From contig JAENZD010000001.1 in the NCBI GenBank assembly GCA_016841445.1, positions 434,001 to 498,000 on the forward strand: a DNA stretch of 64,000 nucleotides, written 5' to 3'. Of this stretch, positions 1-9,242 are shown one piece after another. A model generated the notes under the pieces. The model saw nothing but the letters and a program-made list of their open reading frames with translations. It was not told the DNA's origin and did not search any database. The first letter of the stretch is position 1. The number at the start of each line of letters is the position of its first letter. This DNA is from Anaerolineaceae bacterium (GTDB lineage Bacteria > Chloroflexota > Anaerolineae > Anaerolineales > Anaerolineaceae). The translations under genes were made by a program, and so were the position numbers.

Positions 1-1210
1 GGTTTTCAATGTCCTGGTAAGACTCCTGGATCTCAGCTTGCAAGTTTTGATGTTGTGCGTGGGTCGGTTGAAGGGTTTGGAGGATTTGCAGGTTCTCCTC
101 AGCCTGGGCATAGGCTTCTTTCGCACCTTTGATGGTATTAGACGAATCGCCCTGACGTTTTTGGCGTTGAATGTTTTCGATCAGTTGCGTTGTGACCGCA
201 GGCAGGACCATCTCTAACCGGTTTCGGAGGCGCGTGACCTGCGGGATCTCACCGTACTTCACGGACAAACGCTCCAATTTTGTTCGGGATTCCGCCAGCT
301 TCTCCGGGGGGATGTTTCCACTGAGGTTCACAACGTCAGCAATTTCATCCAGGCTTGCAATATCGCTCCGTATCTCATTGGCTTTATCAACATATTCAGG
401 GATAGCGACAGCACTGGCAGCCGTTTGCACTTTCGAAAGACCGCCCTGAAGATCACCCTGGCGGAGGAGGGTTAAACCTTCCTGGTAGACCTCGTTGGCC
501 TGCATCTGGTTTTCCAAATCCTGACGAAGGTCTTCTCCTTCGCGCCAGCGGTTGATGCCGGTTTCGTTCAGGCTGGCGAAGGCTTCTTCGAGGTAGTCCA
601 AAGCGGTTTGATAGCGAAAAACGCGGGCTGCAGATTGGGCCTTGCCATAAGCTTTTCCGGCATCAGGGGGCAGGGCAACGGATGGAATATTACCGGTTCG
701 CAAGAATTCTTCCGCTTCATCGCGATGCTGCGTGGCACGCGACCAGGCAGGTTCGATTTGAAGGACTTTTTCGTAAAGCGGGATGGCTTTCTGGTAATTC
801 CCTGCATAGAAGGCTTCCTCAGCATTGTCCATCAACGAGTCAGCCTCTGGATCGTGGCTTGAGCTAAGGAATTTTCTGAGAGGATCATAGGTATCATCGT
901 CATCAAATTGTGGAGACGCCGCCAAACGCTCACGACTTTCTTGGGGTTCTGCTGCATCACTTTCAGCAGGCGCATCAATAACTTCGTTCTGTTGTGCTTC
1001 AGCCAGGCGGCGCGATCTTTCACGCCTTACCTCTCTGAGAAGGCGGTTGGCGTGTTCGAGATCAGAAAAATCAACCGGTTCTGAAACCCGTTCGGTTGCA
1101 AGCGCTTCCAGGAATGCACTGAGCGCATTTTCCGCTTCCGCCAGCTCCTGGTCGGTGGGATGCGCTTTTTCAAGAACGATTTTTGCCTGGTAGATGAGAT
1201 CTTGTATCAT
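1..1210 (-). CDS. TPR-repeat protein, C-terminus beyond the window edge
   Basis: An open frame runs from an ATG at 1208-1210 to the left edge without a stop, giving about 403 codons of an incomplete protein. A purine-rich ribosome site (AGGGGAAGGG) sits just upstream. The first 110 residues are acidic and low in complexity. They are followed by a clear tetratricopeptide unit (AFYAGNYQKAIPLYEKVL) and by long charged helices rich in Gln, Glu and Leu, which suggest further TPR or coiled-coil structure. The gene lies 22 bp after a kinase-like gene and ends a three-gene minus-strand cluster. TPR proteins are usually protein-protein scaffolds, so a role as partner of the two kinase-like proteins is likely but inferred. 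No enzymatic domain is visible in the part present. Confidence 0.8.
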   Translation of the reverse strand, partial: MIQDLIYQAKIVLEKAHPTDQELAEAENALSAFLEALATERVSEPVDFSDLEHANRLLREVRRERSRRLAEAQQNEVIDAPAESDAAEPQESRERLAASPQFDDDDTYDPLRKFLSSSHDPEADSLMDNAEEAFYAGNYQKAIPLYEKVLQIEPAWSRATQHRDEAEEFLRTGNIPSVALPPDAGKAYGKAQSAARVFRYQTALDYLEEAFASLNETGINRWREGEDLRQDLENQMQANEVYQEGLTLLRQGDLQGGLSKVQTAASAVAIPEYVDKANEIRSDIASLDEIADVVNLSGNIPPEKLAESRTKLERLSVKYGEIPQVTRLRNRLEMVLPAVTTQLIENIQRQKRQGDSSNTIKGAKEAYAQAEENLQILQTLQPTHAQHQNLQAEIQESYQDIEN

Positions 1211-1232
1211 TTTTTACCCTTCCCCTGAACGG

Positions 1233-2249
1233 TTATGATTCCGACTTACGAAGTTCAACCAAACGCTGCAGGTCGATGGATAGATCGGCTGCGGTTTTAT
1301 ATTCACCCTTAATTGCCCTGCCCAACACCTCTAATTCCTGGTCAGAAAGACGTTTATGATCATCATAAGTCCAGACCGGTTCATATTGATGGGGGGCGTT
1401 TTGAATATCTTCAGGGCGGTTCGGCCCAACCTTTACAGAACCTGGCGCCTGGCGGCCAGTCAGCAGGTGATGAAGTGCACGAGCGGCGAATTGCAGGACA
1501 TCGAATTCAAACATCTCTTCGGTGTTTCCATTGGTGATCATCCGGCCAATATTCCAATCGAGGGCAATAACCTGGTTGCGGGGTTCATTCCAGTAGTAGT
1601 GCAGGACCTTATGGTCCAGGAAAACAATATTTTTTTCGTGAGCCGCTTCGAGGATCTTTGAAATCTGAAAAGATGCTTCCAGGGCGGTCAGTACCGGGAA
1701 AGACCGGTGGAATTCGCCGCGTGTATAGCCGGAATCACAGCGCAGGTAGAGGTTGTCCTCCCACCTTCGGGGCAAGATAATCGAAGCAAGCCATCCTTCT
1801 GATGCCCGAACGTCTAATTCATCCAGGAAGGCTTGCACTTCATCCGCTGAAAAAAGATCCATGACACCGGAGATATTAACCGCTGAGGATTTTTCTTCCA
1901 GTGATTTTGTAAGTGGGGCGATCTCATCAGGCCATTCCCCCGATTCGGTTTTGATGAATGCCAGGCCTATTAGCGGTGTGACGCCGGGCGTGTCCTTCAT
2001 CCGATCCAGGATTTGGATTTCATTCTTGAAAAGGGGAAGGGCATAATTGATTTTATCCGGACGCATGACCTTGATCGCCGGGTGGTTGGCATAGTCGCCA
2101 GCAAGTTCAGGATAGATCAGGCTAAAAACACGGGCTGAGGAGCCCAGTGCTTCAGGAACGGCAAAATCACGTAATCCAGCAGATAGCCATGTATCCAGCG
2201 GCTCAGTCAGCTTTATTGTTTTATCGGGACCAAAATGTATTGTTTGCAT
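1233..2249 (-). CDS. Protein-kinase-like protein with atypical DWN motif
   Basis: This 338-residue protein has the layout of a protein kinase fold. A small glycine/serine loop (GSSARVF, about 36-42) is followed by an AIKV strand with Lys60, a helix-C-like Glu77, a catalytic-loop-like LDHKVLHYYW with Asp212 and Lys214, and ALDWN at 229-233 in place of the usual DFG. The metal-binding Asp is kept but the Gly is replaced by Asn, and the loop Asn is replaced by His. It may be a divergent kinase or a pseudokinase. It lies between a larger kinase-like gene with the same unusual D-x-K-x-x-H catalytic loop and a TPR gene, all in one direction with short gaps, so the three are probably co-transcribed. 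The substrate is unknown. Confidence 0.75.
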   Translation of the reverse strand: MQTIHFGPDKTIKLTEPLDTWLSAGLRDFAVPEALGSSARVFSLIYPELAGDYANHPAIKVMRPDKINYALPLFKNEIQILDRMKDTPGVTPLIGLAFIKTESGEWPDEIAPLTKSLEEKSSAVNISGVMDLFSADEVQAFLDELDVRASEGWLASIILPRRWEDNLYLRCDSGYTRGEFHRSFPVLTALEASFQISKILEAAHEKNIVFLDHKVLHYYWNEPRNQVIALDWNIGRMITNGNTEEMFEFDVLQFAARALHHLLTGRQAPGSVKVGPNRPEDIQNAPHQYEPVWTYDDHKRLSDQELEVLGRAIKGEYKTAADLSIDLQRLVELRKSES

Positions 2250-2276
2250 TTAGTGTATTTCCAATCCTAACCCTAC

Positions 2277-5060
2277 TCAGCTTGAAAATATGGATTGCAC
2301 AATCAAGTTGTAAATAGGATGATTTTCAGACAAAGATAATACCACCTGCCGGCGTCCTTCGGGAGTCGGTTCGGTTAATATCCTAGAAAATGCTTCAACC
2401 CATTCCGGGAACTTTAATCCAGCTGGTTCAAGTGCCAGGATAGTCTCGACTGCAGATAAGTCCTCCAGGATATTTCCGAGGGTCTTTAATTTTGTTGGCA
2501 CGCTGACATGATCACCCTCGACAAAAATCGATAAACTGAGATTTGCTTGCCTGCTGTGGGTTGAGAGAAGCAGTAATTTGTTTGATATTTTCCGGATTAG
2601 ATCCAGATAGGCATGATAGATCAGGCGAACCACCTGGTCTGCGGATTGCTCCTGCTCCTGGCGCCACTTCATAAATAATTGGCGGGTTAAATCGACTTCG
2701 TCAGTCAGTGCCTCCAGTGCAGGTTGATGAACGCCGTTTTTCAGGATCGAATCCCAAATTCTGGAGATTTCAGCATAGCTTACGGTTGTTATGCTTAATG
2801 GCGATCCCGTAGGATCCGGTTGAACACCCGCTTCTCCCGGATGACCTGAGATCATCCAATTCAGCGAAGGCAATATTTCCTGAACCCAAACGGTTGTCAT
2901 ATTTTGTGCATGCGCAACCATCCGCCAGCCTTTATTTTGCGGAAAGAACAGATCATCCAATGCTTTGTCTGGATCTTTTTCTTCAAGGTGATTGCGCCAC
3001 TCACTTAATGCTCGGAGTGCAAGATAGGTTTCATCCAGGTTGGGGTGCGATGATTGACCAGGTTTTATGGATTGCAATTCGTGGCTGGCATTGAGCATCA
3101 GTGTACTCTGAAATCTGTCGGCAAGCATCTGGCATTCAGGGTGGTACACAGGGGCCTGTTTTCTGACGACAGAAAGGCCAGCTTCAATATCGCTCCAGGA
3201 TTTTAGATGCTGCTGGAAATGAGAGAGGATTTCATCAATCGCCATTGAAGGTAGTTCATGGGAAACCTCTCCTGTGCGATTGGTTTTTAGCAGCCAGGGA
3301 AACCACGCTATGATTTCAGCGTGGTAGTTATTCCGGAATGCTTTGGTATGGATGGCATCGAGCGTTTCAATTAATAGCTTCATCCAGGGGGGCATCCCGA
3401 GGCGTTGTTCAATACCCGGCCGTGATTCCGCCATTTGCTCAAGATATTGGATGGGCTCTGTTTCAACACTCGGACCAGCATAAAGATTTTGAAGCCATGT
3501 TTGAAACAGGCGGGATTGTTTTTCTAATTCCAGGCTTCCCCAGCGATCAGGGTCCCATCCTGCCACCTTGCGGATGGCAGTTTCCAGCGCTTCGAAATTG
3601 GCATTTTCCCAAACTTTAATCAGCTCCCTGATTGCATCTTGTCCAGCCGCAAAACTCTGTCTGAATTCTGAACGCAGATTTCGGGGAAGTTCGAGTTTAT
3701 TTTGGAATAATCCCATAATTTCATATTCGAATGGACTTTCAGCCAGATCAGCACCTTTCGTCCGCCAAGTTTTCACGATAGTAGATAATTTTTGTGTGGT
3801 TTGGGTCTGTCCCGAACTTTCATTCTGATACCAGGCCAAGATGGATTGACTAACCTGAAGCGGTGGGGGGATAACAAGTTCCAAAGCTCTTTGCCGCAGC
3901 ACCGGCATGATTCGTTCCCACCAACCTGGTTCGTTTGAATCTTTCGCAATGCGGATCAAGGTCCACAGGGCAGTTAACCATTGTTCATTGAGAGTAAACC
4001 GCACAAGGTCACTGACCATAGCATGGGCAAGGATATCAGTTTGCCGGAAATATTCTCTGAGCAAATGCCATGGCAGTTCAAGATCTTCATCATATAAATC
4101 CCAAACCAGTGACACAGCCTTGATGGCTGATCCCAGATCCTTATTCTCCATTGACGCAAAAATTAAGTTGTGGCCATAAGACAGCACACCTTCTGCATCC
4201 CAGGGCGCGCCGATTTGCAGGAGATCTTTTTGGTAACCCCGGATTTTCTCGAAGCCATCCAGCGAGGGATCGCTGTTTAGAATAACCCGGATCAAGGATT
4301 GATATTCCATGACTTTAAGGGCCATCACTTGCTGCTGGTAGGCAATCCGCCGGGCGAGAACAGACACACGGGGTGAATCCAGTTCCTCGCCTACAAACTC
4401 ATCCCAACCTAAGTCGTTGTATAGCTCCGGAGCGTTATGCTGGAGAAAACCTCCCAACGTTTCAACCATCTGTTGGTAGTCTTCCCAGCGGGGAAGCAGT
4501 CGCTGCCTTTTGTCCTCTGGTTGGTCCAGGAACTGTGCGTTACCCCAGTCGATGACGGCGACCCAACCGGATGGGTTATGCCAGTAGATATGGTCCAGCT
4601 TGACATCATTCCACAGCACACCCGCTTTATGGGCACGGGAAAAGAGGTCAAACAGAGCATCCAAAACGGTGATGATGACCCTGCGAGGAAATGGCTTTCC
4701 GGATTGATGGGTTTCGCTCAACATGTCAGCGATATCCAACCCTGGGGCTCTTTCACTGACGATGAAATAATTTGCGGTACCCAGGGTAAATGAGGGTGCT
4801 TCATCCAGGAGTCTTGGCGGATGCGCTTTAGCACCCGGCAAGCCATCAAGGCGAGCTAAGGCAAAGGATTCTTGGGCAATCTGGTTAGCCTGTCGCTGGA
4901 TCGTACCGCCTGTGGCAATCCGGGCTGGTTTTTTCAGCACGCCCACAAGATCGGGATTTTCCTTACAAGACACAGCATAAACTTCACCCGCATCACCACT
5001 GCCGATGGGGGTGTCGCTTAACTGCCAGGTTTGGTTTTTCCCTTGAAGGGTCTTTGCCAA
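2277..5060 (-). CDS. Large protein-kinase-like protein with long helical C-terminal region
   Basis: About 927 residues. The first 250 form a protein-kinase-like domain: glycine loop IGSGDAGEVYAV, a VGVLKKP strand carrying the ATP lysine, a helix-C-like QESFAL, catalytic loop LWNDVKLDHIYW and VIDWGNAQF in place of DFG. Asp, Lys and the metal Asp are all present, so activity is plausible; the loop Asn is replaced by His. The remaining 650 residues are helical, Trp/Leu/Glu-rich and unlike a family I can name; they may be a solenoid or sensor. No membrane segment is seen. I chose the TTG at 5058-5060 because AAGGAG (5066-5071) stands 5 bases before it, whereas the GTG at 5064-5066 overlaps that site. 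It is the first gene of the cluster with the smaller kinase-like and TPR genes. Confidence 0.75.
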   Translation of the reverse strand: MAKTLQGKNQTWQLSDTPIGSGDAGEVYAVSCKENPDLVGVLKKPARIATGGTIQRQANQIAQESFALARLDGLPGAKAHPPRLLDEAPSFTLGTANYFIVSERAPGLDIADMLSETHQSGKPFPRRVIITVLDALFDLFSRAHKAGVLWNDVKLDHIYWHNPSGWVAVIDWGNAQFLDQPEDKRQRLLPRWEDYQQMVETLGGFLQHNAPELYNDLGWDEFVGEELDSPRVSVLARRIAYQQQVMALKVMEYQSLIRVILNSDPSLDGFEKIRGYQKDLLQIGAPWDAEGVLSYGHNLIFASMENKDLGSAIKAVSLVWDLYDEDLELPWHLLREYFRQTDILAHAMVSDLVRFTLNEQWLTALWTLIRIAKDSNEPGWWERIMPVLRQRALELVIPPPLQVSQSILAWYQNESSGQTQTTQKLSTIVKTWRTKGADLAESPFEYEIMGLFQNKLELPRNLRSEFRQSFAAGQDAIRELIKVWENANFEALETAIRKVAGWDPDRWGSLELEKQSRLFQTWLQNLYAGPSVETEPIQYLEQMAESRPGIEQRLGMPPWMKLLIETLDAIHTKAFRNNYHAEIIAWFPWLLKTNRTGEVSHELPSMAIDEILSHFQQHLKSWSDIEAGLSVVRKQAPVYHPECQMLADRFQSTLMLNASHELQSIKPGQSSHPNLDETYLALRALSEWRNHLEEKDPDKALDDLFFPQNKGWRMVAHAQNMTTVWVQEILPSLNWMISGHPGEAGVQPDPTGSPLSITTVSYAEISRIWDSILKNGVHQPALEALTDEVDLTRQLFMKWRQEQEQSADQVVRLIYHAYLDLIRKISNKLLLLSTHSRQANLSLSIFVEGDHVSVPTKLKTLGNILEDLSAVETILALEPAGLKFPEWVEAFSRILTEPTPEGRRQVVLSLSENHPIYNLIVQSIFSS

Positions 5061-5218
5061 GATCACTCCTTAAAATTTACTTTACTTCGGGTTCATTTTA
5101 CCAACGATAAATGTAAATCAAAAGAACCTTCAGTGGTAATTTTATGATTAGCGAAAAGAATTTATGAATGATTGAGAAATTAGTGGTTTTCTGATAAAAG
5201 GTTAAGAAGGAGATCGGG

Positions 5219-5794
5219 CTAGCTGAAATACTGGAGTGCTTTCCGCAGCCTGGATTCAACATCCGGTGTTTCTTCTTTTGATATGGACTGCAGCGCAGTC
5301 TGAGCTTCAACAATCGAGTAACCAAGGGCTGTCAAGGCATCCATGACCTCAGTATCGATTTCGTCAATCCGGGAATATGTCTCAAGGGGTTCCAACGGTT
5401 GGATTTTTCCCTGCAGGTCGAGGATGATTTTTTGAGCGGTTTTCTTGCCAATCCCCGGTGCTCTGGTAAAGATCTCAGGCTGATCGCCGGTGATCCCTCG
5501 CCGGATCTCTTCGGGTGAGAGGGTGGAAAGCAGTGCCAGCCCGCTTTTTGGACCCACGCCTGCGACACTGATCAGGTGCACAAAAAGATCCCGGGCTTCC
5601 AGGGATTCAAAACCATACAAGGAGAGCTGGTCTTCACGAACGACAAGATACGTGTGAAATGATTTCTTCATGCCCGGTTTGCAAGCCAGGCAGGTGTCTT
5701 CGGTCGCATGCAGCAGCAGTCCTATGCCGCCAACATTAATCACAAGCTGGCCATCCATTATTTGGCTGATCTCTCCCGTAATGGTTGCAATCAT
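5219..5794 (-). CDS. ruvA: Holliday junction branch migration protein RuvA
   Basis: A 191-residue RuvA of normal size. The N-terminal OB fold (MIATITGEI, then VGGIGLLLHAT) is followed by two helix-hairpin-helix units (VAGVGPKSGLALL and APGIGKKTAQKII) and a C-terminal domain ending in the ALTALGYSIVEAQTAL helix that contacts RuvB in the family. RuvA holds four-way junctions as a tetramer and loads the RuvB motor. Its start overlaps the stop of the upstream rRNA methyltransferase by 4 bp, and it is last in the operon yebC-ruvC-methyltransferase-ruvA. ruvB is not in the window. Confidence 0.96.
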   Translation of the reverse strand: MIATITGEISQIMDGQLVINVGGIGLLLHATEDTCLACKPGMKKSFHTYLVVREDQLSLYGFESLEARDLFVHLISVAGVGPKSGLALLSTLSPEEIRRGITGDQPEIFTRAPGIGKKTAQKIILDLQGKIQPLEPLETYSRIDEIDTEVMDALTALGYSIVEAQTALQSISKEETPDVESRLRKALQYFS

Positions 5795-6603
5795 AAGCCG
5801 CTCACTTCCGGTTTTCTAGTTTGATTGTAAATTTCATACAACGTGACAGCTGATGCCACAGCCAGGTTTAACGAGTCGCTGCGTCCAGCCATGGGGATCC
5901 GGACCAGGTGGTCACATGCTGCCATCATTTCCTCGGTCAGCCCATGACGTTCGCTTCCCATCAGCAGAACCAGGGGGAATGGGTATTGGATGGCCTGGTA
6001 GTCTGCATTGGCATGGTCTGACGTACCTATGAGGTTGATCCGATTGTTTTGCTGCCAGGCTGTGAATTGCTGCCAGGTGGTTTGGATCAAATTCAATGAA
6101 AAAAGCGCCCCCATGCTCGCTTTAACGGCTGTTGGGTCATAAGGATCGGTTGCGTTTCCGAGTAATATAATTCCCCTGCAGCCCACGGCATCGGCGGTGC
6201 GCATGATCGTTCCCAGGTTGCCGGGATCGGCTACAGAATCGAGCGCAATCCATAGGTCTTGTGGATTGACATTGATTTTCTCAAGGTCAAGCCAGTTTTG
6301 ATGGACAACAGCACCGATCCCCTGAGGCCCCTGTTTATGGGCGATTTTCTGGTAAATCTCAGCGCTTATCAGCAGTTGATCTGTTCCGCTTATGTTTGGA
6401 TGTGCCAGCAGCTCTTGTCCGAAGTCACTTTCTAAAAGGTCGGGTGCAATGACCAGCGTTTCGATAGGTGCTTTGGTCTGTACTGCTTCACCCACCGTAT
6501 GCAAACCTTCAATAAAGAACAAACCTGATTCCTGCCGGTATTTCTTTTGATCCAGCTTGCGAATGGATTTAATTTTGGGGTTTGAAAAGCTGGTGATGAT
6601 CAT
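5791..6603 (-). CDS. TrmH/SpoU-family RNA 2'-O-methyltransferase
   Basis: This 270-residue protein has an N-terminal substrate-binding domain (IKSIRKLDQKKYR, then a GLHTV strand) and a C-terminal SPOUT knot. The three SpoU motifs are clear: DPGNLGTIMRTADA, LLMGSERHGL and IPMAGRSDSLNLAVASAV. The family methylates ribose 2'-OH in rRNA or tRNA with S-adenosylmethionine. The layout fits the RlmB/TsnR-like rRNA group, but the exact nucleotide cannot be told from sequence alone. It overlaps ruvC upstream and ruvA downstream by 4 bp each, which points to translational coupling. Confidence 0.92.
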   Translation of the reverse strand: MIITSFSNPKIKSIRKLDQKKYRQESGLFFIEGLHTVGEAVQTKAPIETLVIAPDLLESDFGQELLAHPNISGTDQLLISAEIYQKIAHKQGPQGIGAVVHQNWLDLEKINVNPQDLWIALDSVADPGNLGTIMRTADAVGCRGIILLGNATDPYDPTAVKASMGALFSLNLIQTTWQQFTAWQQNNRINLIGTSDHANADYQAIQYPFPLVLLMGSERHGLTEEMMAACDHLVRIPMAGRSDSLNLAVASAVTLYEIYNQTRKPEVSGL

Positions 6604-7103
6604 ACCTGTGATTGGCTGACAAAATTAGAAAAGGATTGGTGGTTGATATGGCAAATGGCGACGGCCAGTGCATCCGCAGCATCATCGGGTTTCGGTAGGG
6701 CATCCAGGTGGAGCAGTGTTTGAACCATCTGCTGAACCTGGGCTTTTCCCGCACTGCCGTAGCCGCAGACGGTCTGCTTGACCTCATTTGGCGTATATTC
6801 CATAACCGGCAAATGGGCTTGTGCGAGGGTTAACATCGCGACACCGCGTGCCTGGCCAACAGATATCGCAGTCTTGACATTTTTCTGAAAAAAAAGCTTC
6901 TCGACTGCACTGGTATCCGGATGGTTTTCTTTGATTAATGCGGTTAATTCATCATACAGGATGCTCAAACGATCCGCTTCTGGCAGCTTTGAACTCGTGG
7001 TGATCACGCCAAAATCCACACACTGATATTCATTTTGATCGCCCTGCCGGATGAAGCCATAACCAGTGATGGCGATACCCGGGTCGATCCCTAAAACCAG
7101 CAT
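6600..7103 (-). CDS. ruvC: Holliday junction resolvase RuvC
   Basis: 167 residues starting at the ATG at 7101-7103, which gives the family N-terminus MLVLGIDPG. The frame is open further upstream to 7184, but that part lies inside yebC. The acidic active-site residues are in place: Asp in GIDPG, Glu in AVEKLFF, and the Asp pair in KPDDAADALAVA. The GYGSAGKAQVQQMV helix is typical of RuvC. The enzyme is a dimeric, magnesium-dependent endonuclease that nicks Holliday junctions symmetrically. It starts 7 bp after yebC and overlaps the methyltransferase gene by 4 bp. Confidence 0.96.
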   Translation of the reverse strand: MLVLGIDPGIAITGYGFIRQGDQNEYQCVDFGVITTSSKLPEADRLSILYDELTALIKENHPDTSAVEKLFFQKNVKTAISVGQARGVAMLTLAQAHLPVMEYTPNEVKQTVCGYGSAGKAQVQQMVQTLLHLDALPKPDDAADALAVAICHINHQSFSNFVSQSQV

Positions 7104-7110
7104 ATCCGGC

Positions 7111-7866
7111 TTAGCTGTTCTCCATGGATTGGATAGCCTCTTCGGTGATATCCAGGTTTGAGTAAATGTTCTGGATATCGTCAAGCTCTTCCAGGATTTC
7201 GATGGTCTTCATTACTTTGATCGTTTTCTCAGTATCCAGAGTGATCTCTTGTTTTGGTAAGAAACGGATACCGGATTCATCTGGTTTGATGTTGGCTTTT
7301 GAGAGGTGATCCGCAATAGTGTGGAAATTGCTCGGTTTACCATAGATCTCGATCACAGTATCTTCCATTTTGATATCATCTGCGCCGGCTTCAACTGCCA
7401 GCTCAAAGATCTCGTCAAAATCATGAGACTCACCATCGATTGCAAAAAATGACATCCTGTCAAACTGCCAGCTAACGGAACCGGGATCTCCCATGCTGCC
7501 GCCAGCTCTGGAGAGGATGTGACGAAGTTCCGCCACAGTACGGTTGCGATTTTCAGTGACGCATTCCATCATGAGGGCGACGCCGTTCGCGGCATAACCT
7601 TCATACAGGATTTCTTCAAATTCGACACCGTCTTTATCTTCACCGGTACCGCGCTTGATTGCCCGATCAATGCTGTCTTTCGGCATGTTGGCTGCTTTAG
7701 CCTTATCAATGGCCAGCTCTAACCGGACGTTCATACCGGGATCGCCGCCACCTTCACGGGCAGCGATCACGATCTCTCGCGCCAGGCGGGTGAAAATCTT
7801 TCCCTTTTTGGCGTCAGCAGCACCTTTTTTACGTTTAATGGTTGCCCAATGCGAATGTCCTGACAT
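7111..7866 (-). CDS. yebC: YebC/PmpR-family regulatory protein (TACO1 type)
   Basis: 251 residues from the ATG at 7864-7866, giving the hallmark start MSGHSHWATIKRKKGAADA. An AGGAG (7876-7880 on this strand) lies 9 bases upstream, so the longer frame beginning at 7902 is not used. The sequence continues with FTRLAREIVIAAREGGGDP and a Gly-rich ERNRTVAELRHIL region, all standard for the family. YebC proteins were described as DNA-binding regulators. Some members, including mitochondrial TACO1, relieve ribosome stalling. Linkage to ruvC and ruvA is common in bacteria. It is the first gene of the four-gene operon. Confidence 0.95.
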   Translation of the reverse strand: MSGHSHWATIKRKKGAADAKKGKIFTRLAREIVIAAREGGGDPGMNVRLELAIDKAKAANMPKDSIDRAIKRGTGEDKDGVEFEEILYEGYAANGVALMMECVTENRNRTVAELRHILSRAGGSMGDPGSVSWQFDRMSFFAIDGESHDFDEIFELAVEAGADDIKMEDTVIEIYGKPSNFHTIADHLSKANIKPDESGIRFLPKQEITLDTEKTIKVMKTIEILEELDDIQNIYSNLDITEEAIQSMENS

Positions 7867-7921
7867 AAAAATGATCTCCTTAGAAATCTTTATATTATTC
7901 ACAAGCGTGATAGTAGAGAAA

Positions 7922-7930
7922 ATTATACCA
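7922..7930 (-). promoter_or_regulatory. Extended -10 promoter for the yebC-ruvA operon
   Basis: On the minus strand TGGTATAAT matches an extended -10 element (TGN before TATAAT). It lies about 55 bp upstream of the yebC start, in the only non-coding stretch between mrfB and yebC. No convincing -35 was found at the normal spacing, which fits an extended -10 promoter. Confidence 0.45.
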
Positions 7931-7967
7931 TTTTATTAAGAGACAAGATATTAATGGAACTGTGGGA

Positions 7968-9242
7968 TTACGCCTGGTTTTCACCAGTGTCTGATGCTTT
8001 TGATCCCTGGTCTTTAGCCATACGCCGTTCCAACCGTGCCAGGCGGTGGTCCAGGACTTCCTGCCATTTTAGGGTTTCATACGCCGGCAGGTGCCGAGAT
8101 TCGAGGTCATCCTTGGCTGATAAAGCCCATTGATGCGCGGCGTTGAGGTCTTTAATTCGGTGCTCATAGTACTTAGCGAGTTCTTCATAAGCATACAAAG
8201 CATGGTTTTCTGCTGCCATCTCCCACAGCGCAATGGCTGATGGCCAATCCTCTTTACGCTTTAGAAGGAATGAAAACCGCTCCAGTGTATCCCAGTAGAG
8301 GTCTTCAGATAATTCAAGAGACAGGGCTTTTTGATAGAGGGTCTGCGACTGTTCAATGTCATCCATTGATTCAAAAAACCGTGCTAATGCCACGATATCT
8401 TCACCATGCTGAATCTTCTCTGAATGCGGCTCATGTAAAAGAAAAGCCATGTGACTGAATAGCCCAGCCAGGCTGAGGATATCGATTGCATTGTGGTAAA
8501 AAATACCTGCCATCGGGCGTGCATCCTGGGTTTTAAGGTAATCGAAATACATTTCGGGGATAAGGTAACCGGGCACCTCTTCCTCTCCGCGAGTCACACC
8601 GAGGATTTGGTGTTCAACATTACCCAAAGTCCGGCTCTCCAGCCTGATCCGCCATAACCGGCGCGCTAACGGCAGCAGGTCGAAGTGGTCAACGCCATCA
8701 AACGGGCTGGTCATCCCCATCAAGGTGTAGCGAGTGTTCAGTAAGGGGATATCAAAGGATTTTCCGTTGTAGGTGACGACTGCTTTCATGCCATCCATAA
8801 ATTCCGATAAGCCGGCAAGAAGGGCAGGTTCTTCGCCGGGGTGACGCATGAAAAATTGCCCCAGTTTGAAGCCCTCATCTGTAAATCGCCCTAAGCCAAC
8901 TTCGAATGCATAAGTCCCTGTGCCGCCTGCCAGGCCGCTGGTTTCGGTATCCAGGAAAATAAAGTCCTGGAGATCATCTATAGCATACGATTCGGCGTTA
9001 GCCCATTGGCACAACATGCTGATCGGTTCGGTCGGCCATAAAGGTTTGTTGCCGTGGCGAAAATCACGCTGATAATGTTCTTCATGACAGAAGACCTCAC
9101 CATAGATGACCTCTTTGAAGGTCCCATCAACCACCGAATCGATAGGATATCTCGCCTTTCGGGAAGATTTAAGCTTCTTTTTCTTACCCAGGTCAACACC
9201 CAGGGCTTTAAGTTGGTCCGAGAGAGATTCCCAGTCAGTCAT
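7968..9242 (-). CDS. mrfB: MrfB/YprB-like 3'-5' exonuclease (RNase H fold) with TPR tail
   Basis: 424 residues. Residues 94-270 form a DEDD-type exonuclease: IFLDTETSGLAGGTG (Asp98, Glu100), VTYNGKSFDIPLL, DHFDLLPLARRLWR and a final HNAIDILSL Asp. The C-terminal 130 residues look like TPR helices (ALSLELSEDLYWDTL, then ALWEMAAENHALYAYEELAKYY). The same order occurs in Bacillus YprB/MrfB, which acts with the helicase MrfA in a UvrA-independent mitomycin repair route. Here the two genes overlap by 8 bp, the same partner and order as in Bacillus, so the assignment is strong. The lesion actually repaired in this organism is not known. Confidence 0.88.
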   Translation of the reverse strand: MTDWESLSDQLKALGVDLGKKKKLKSSRKARYPIDSVVDGTFKEVIYGEVFCHEEHYQRDFRHGNKPLWPTEPISMLCQWANAESYAIDDLQDFIFLDTETSGLAGGTGTYAFEVGLGRFTDEGFKLGQFFMRHPGEEPALLAGLSEFMDGMKAVVTYNGKSFDIPLLNTRYTLMGMTSPFDGVDHFDLLPLARRLWRIRLESRTLGNVEHQILGVTRGEEEVPGYLIPEMYFDYLKTQDARPMAGIFYHNAIDILSLAGLFSHMAFLLHEPHSEKIQHGEDIVALARFFESMDDIEQSQTLYQKALSLELSEDLYWDTLERFSFLLKRKEDWPSAIALWEMAAENHALYAYEELAKYYEHRIKDLNAAHQWALSAKDDLESRHLPAYETLKWQEVLDHRLARLERRMAKDQGSKASDTGENQA

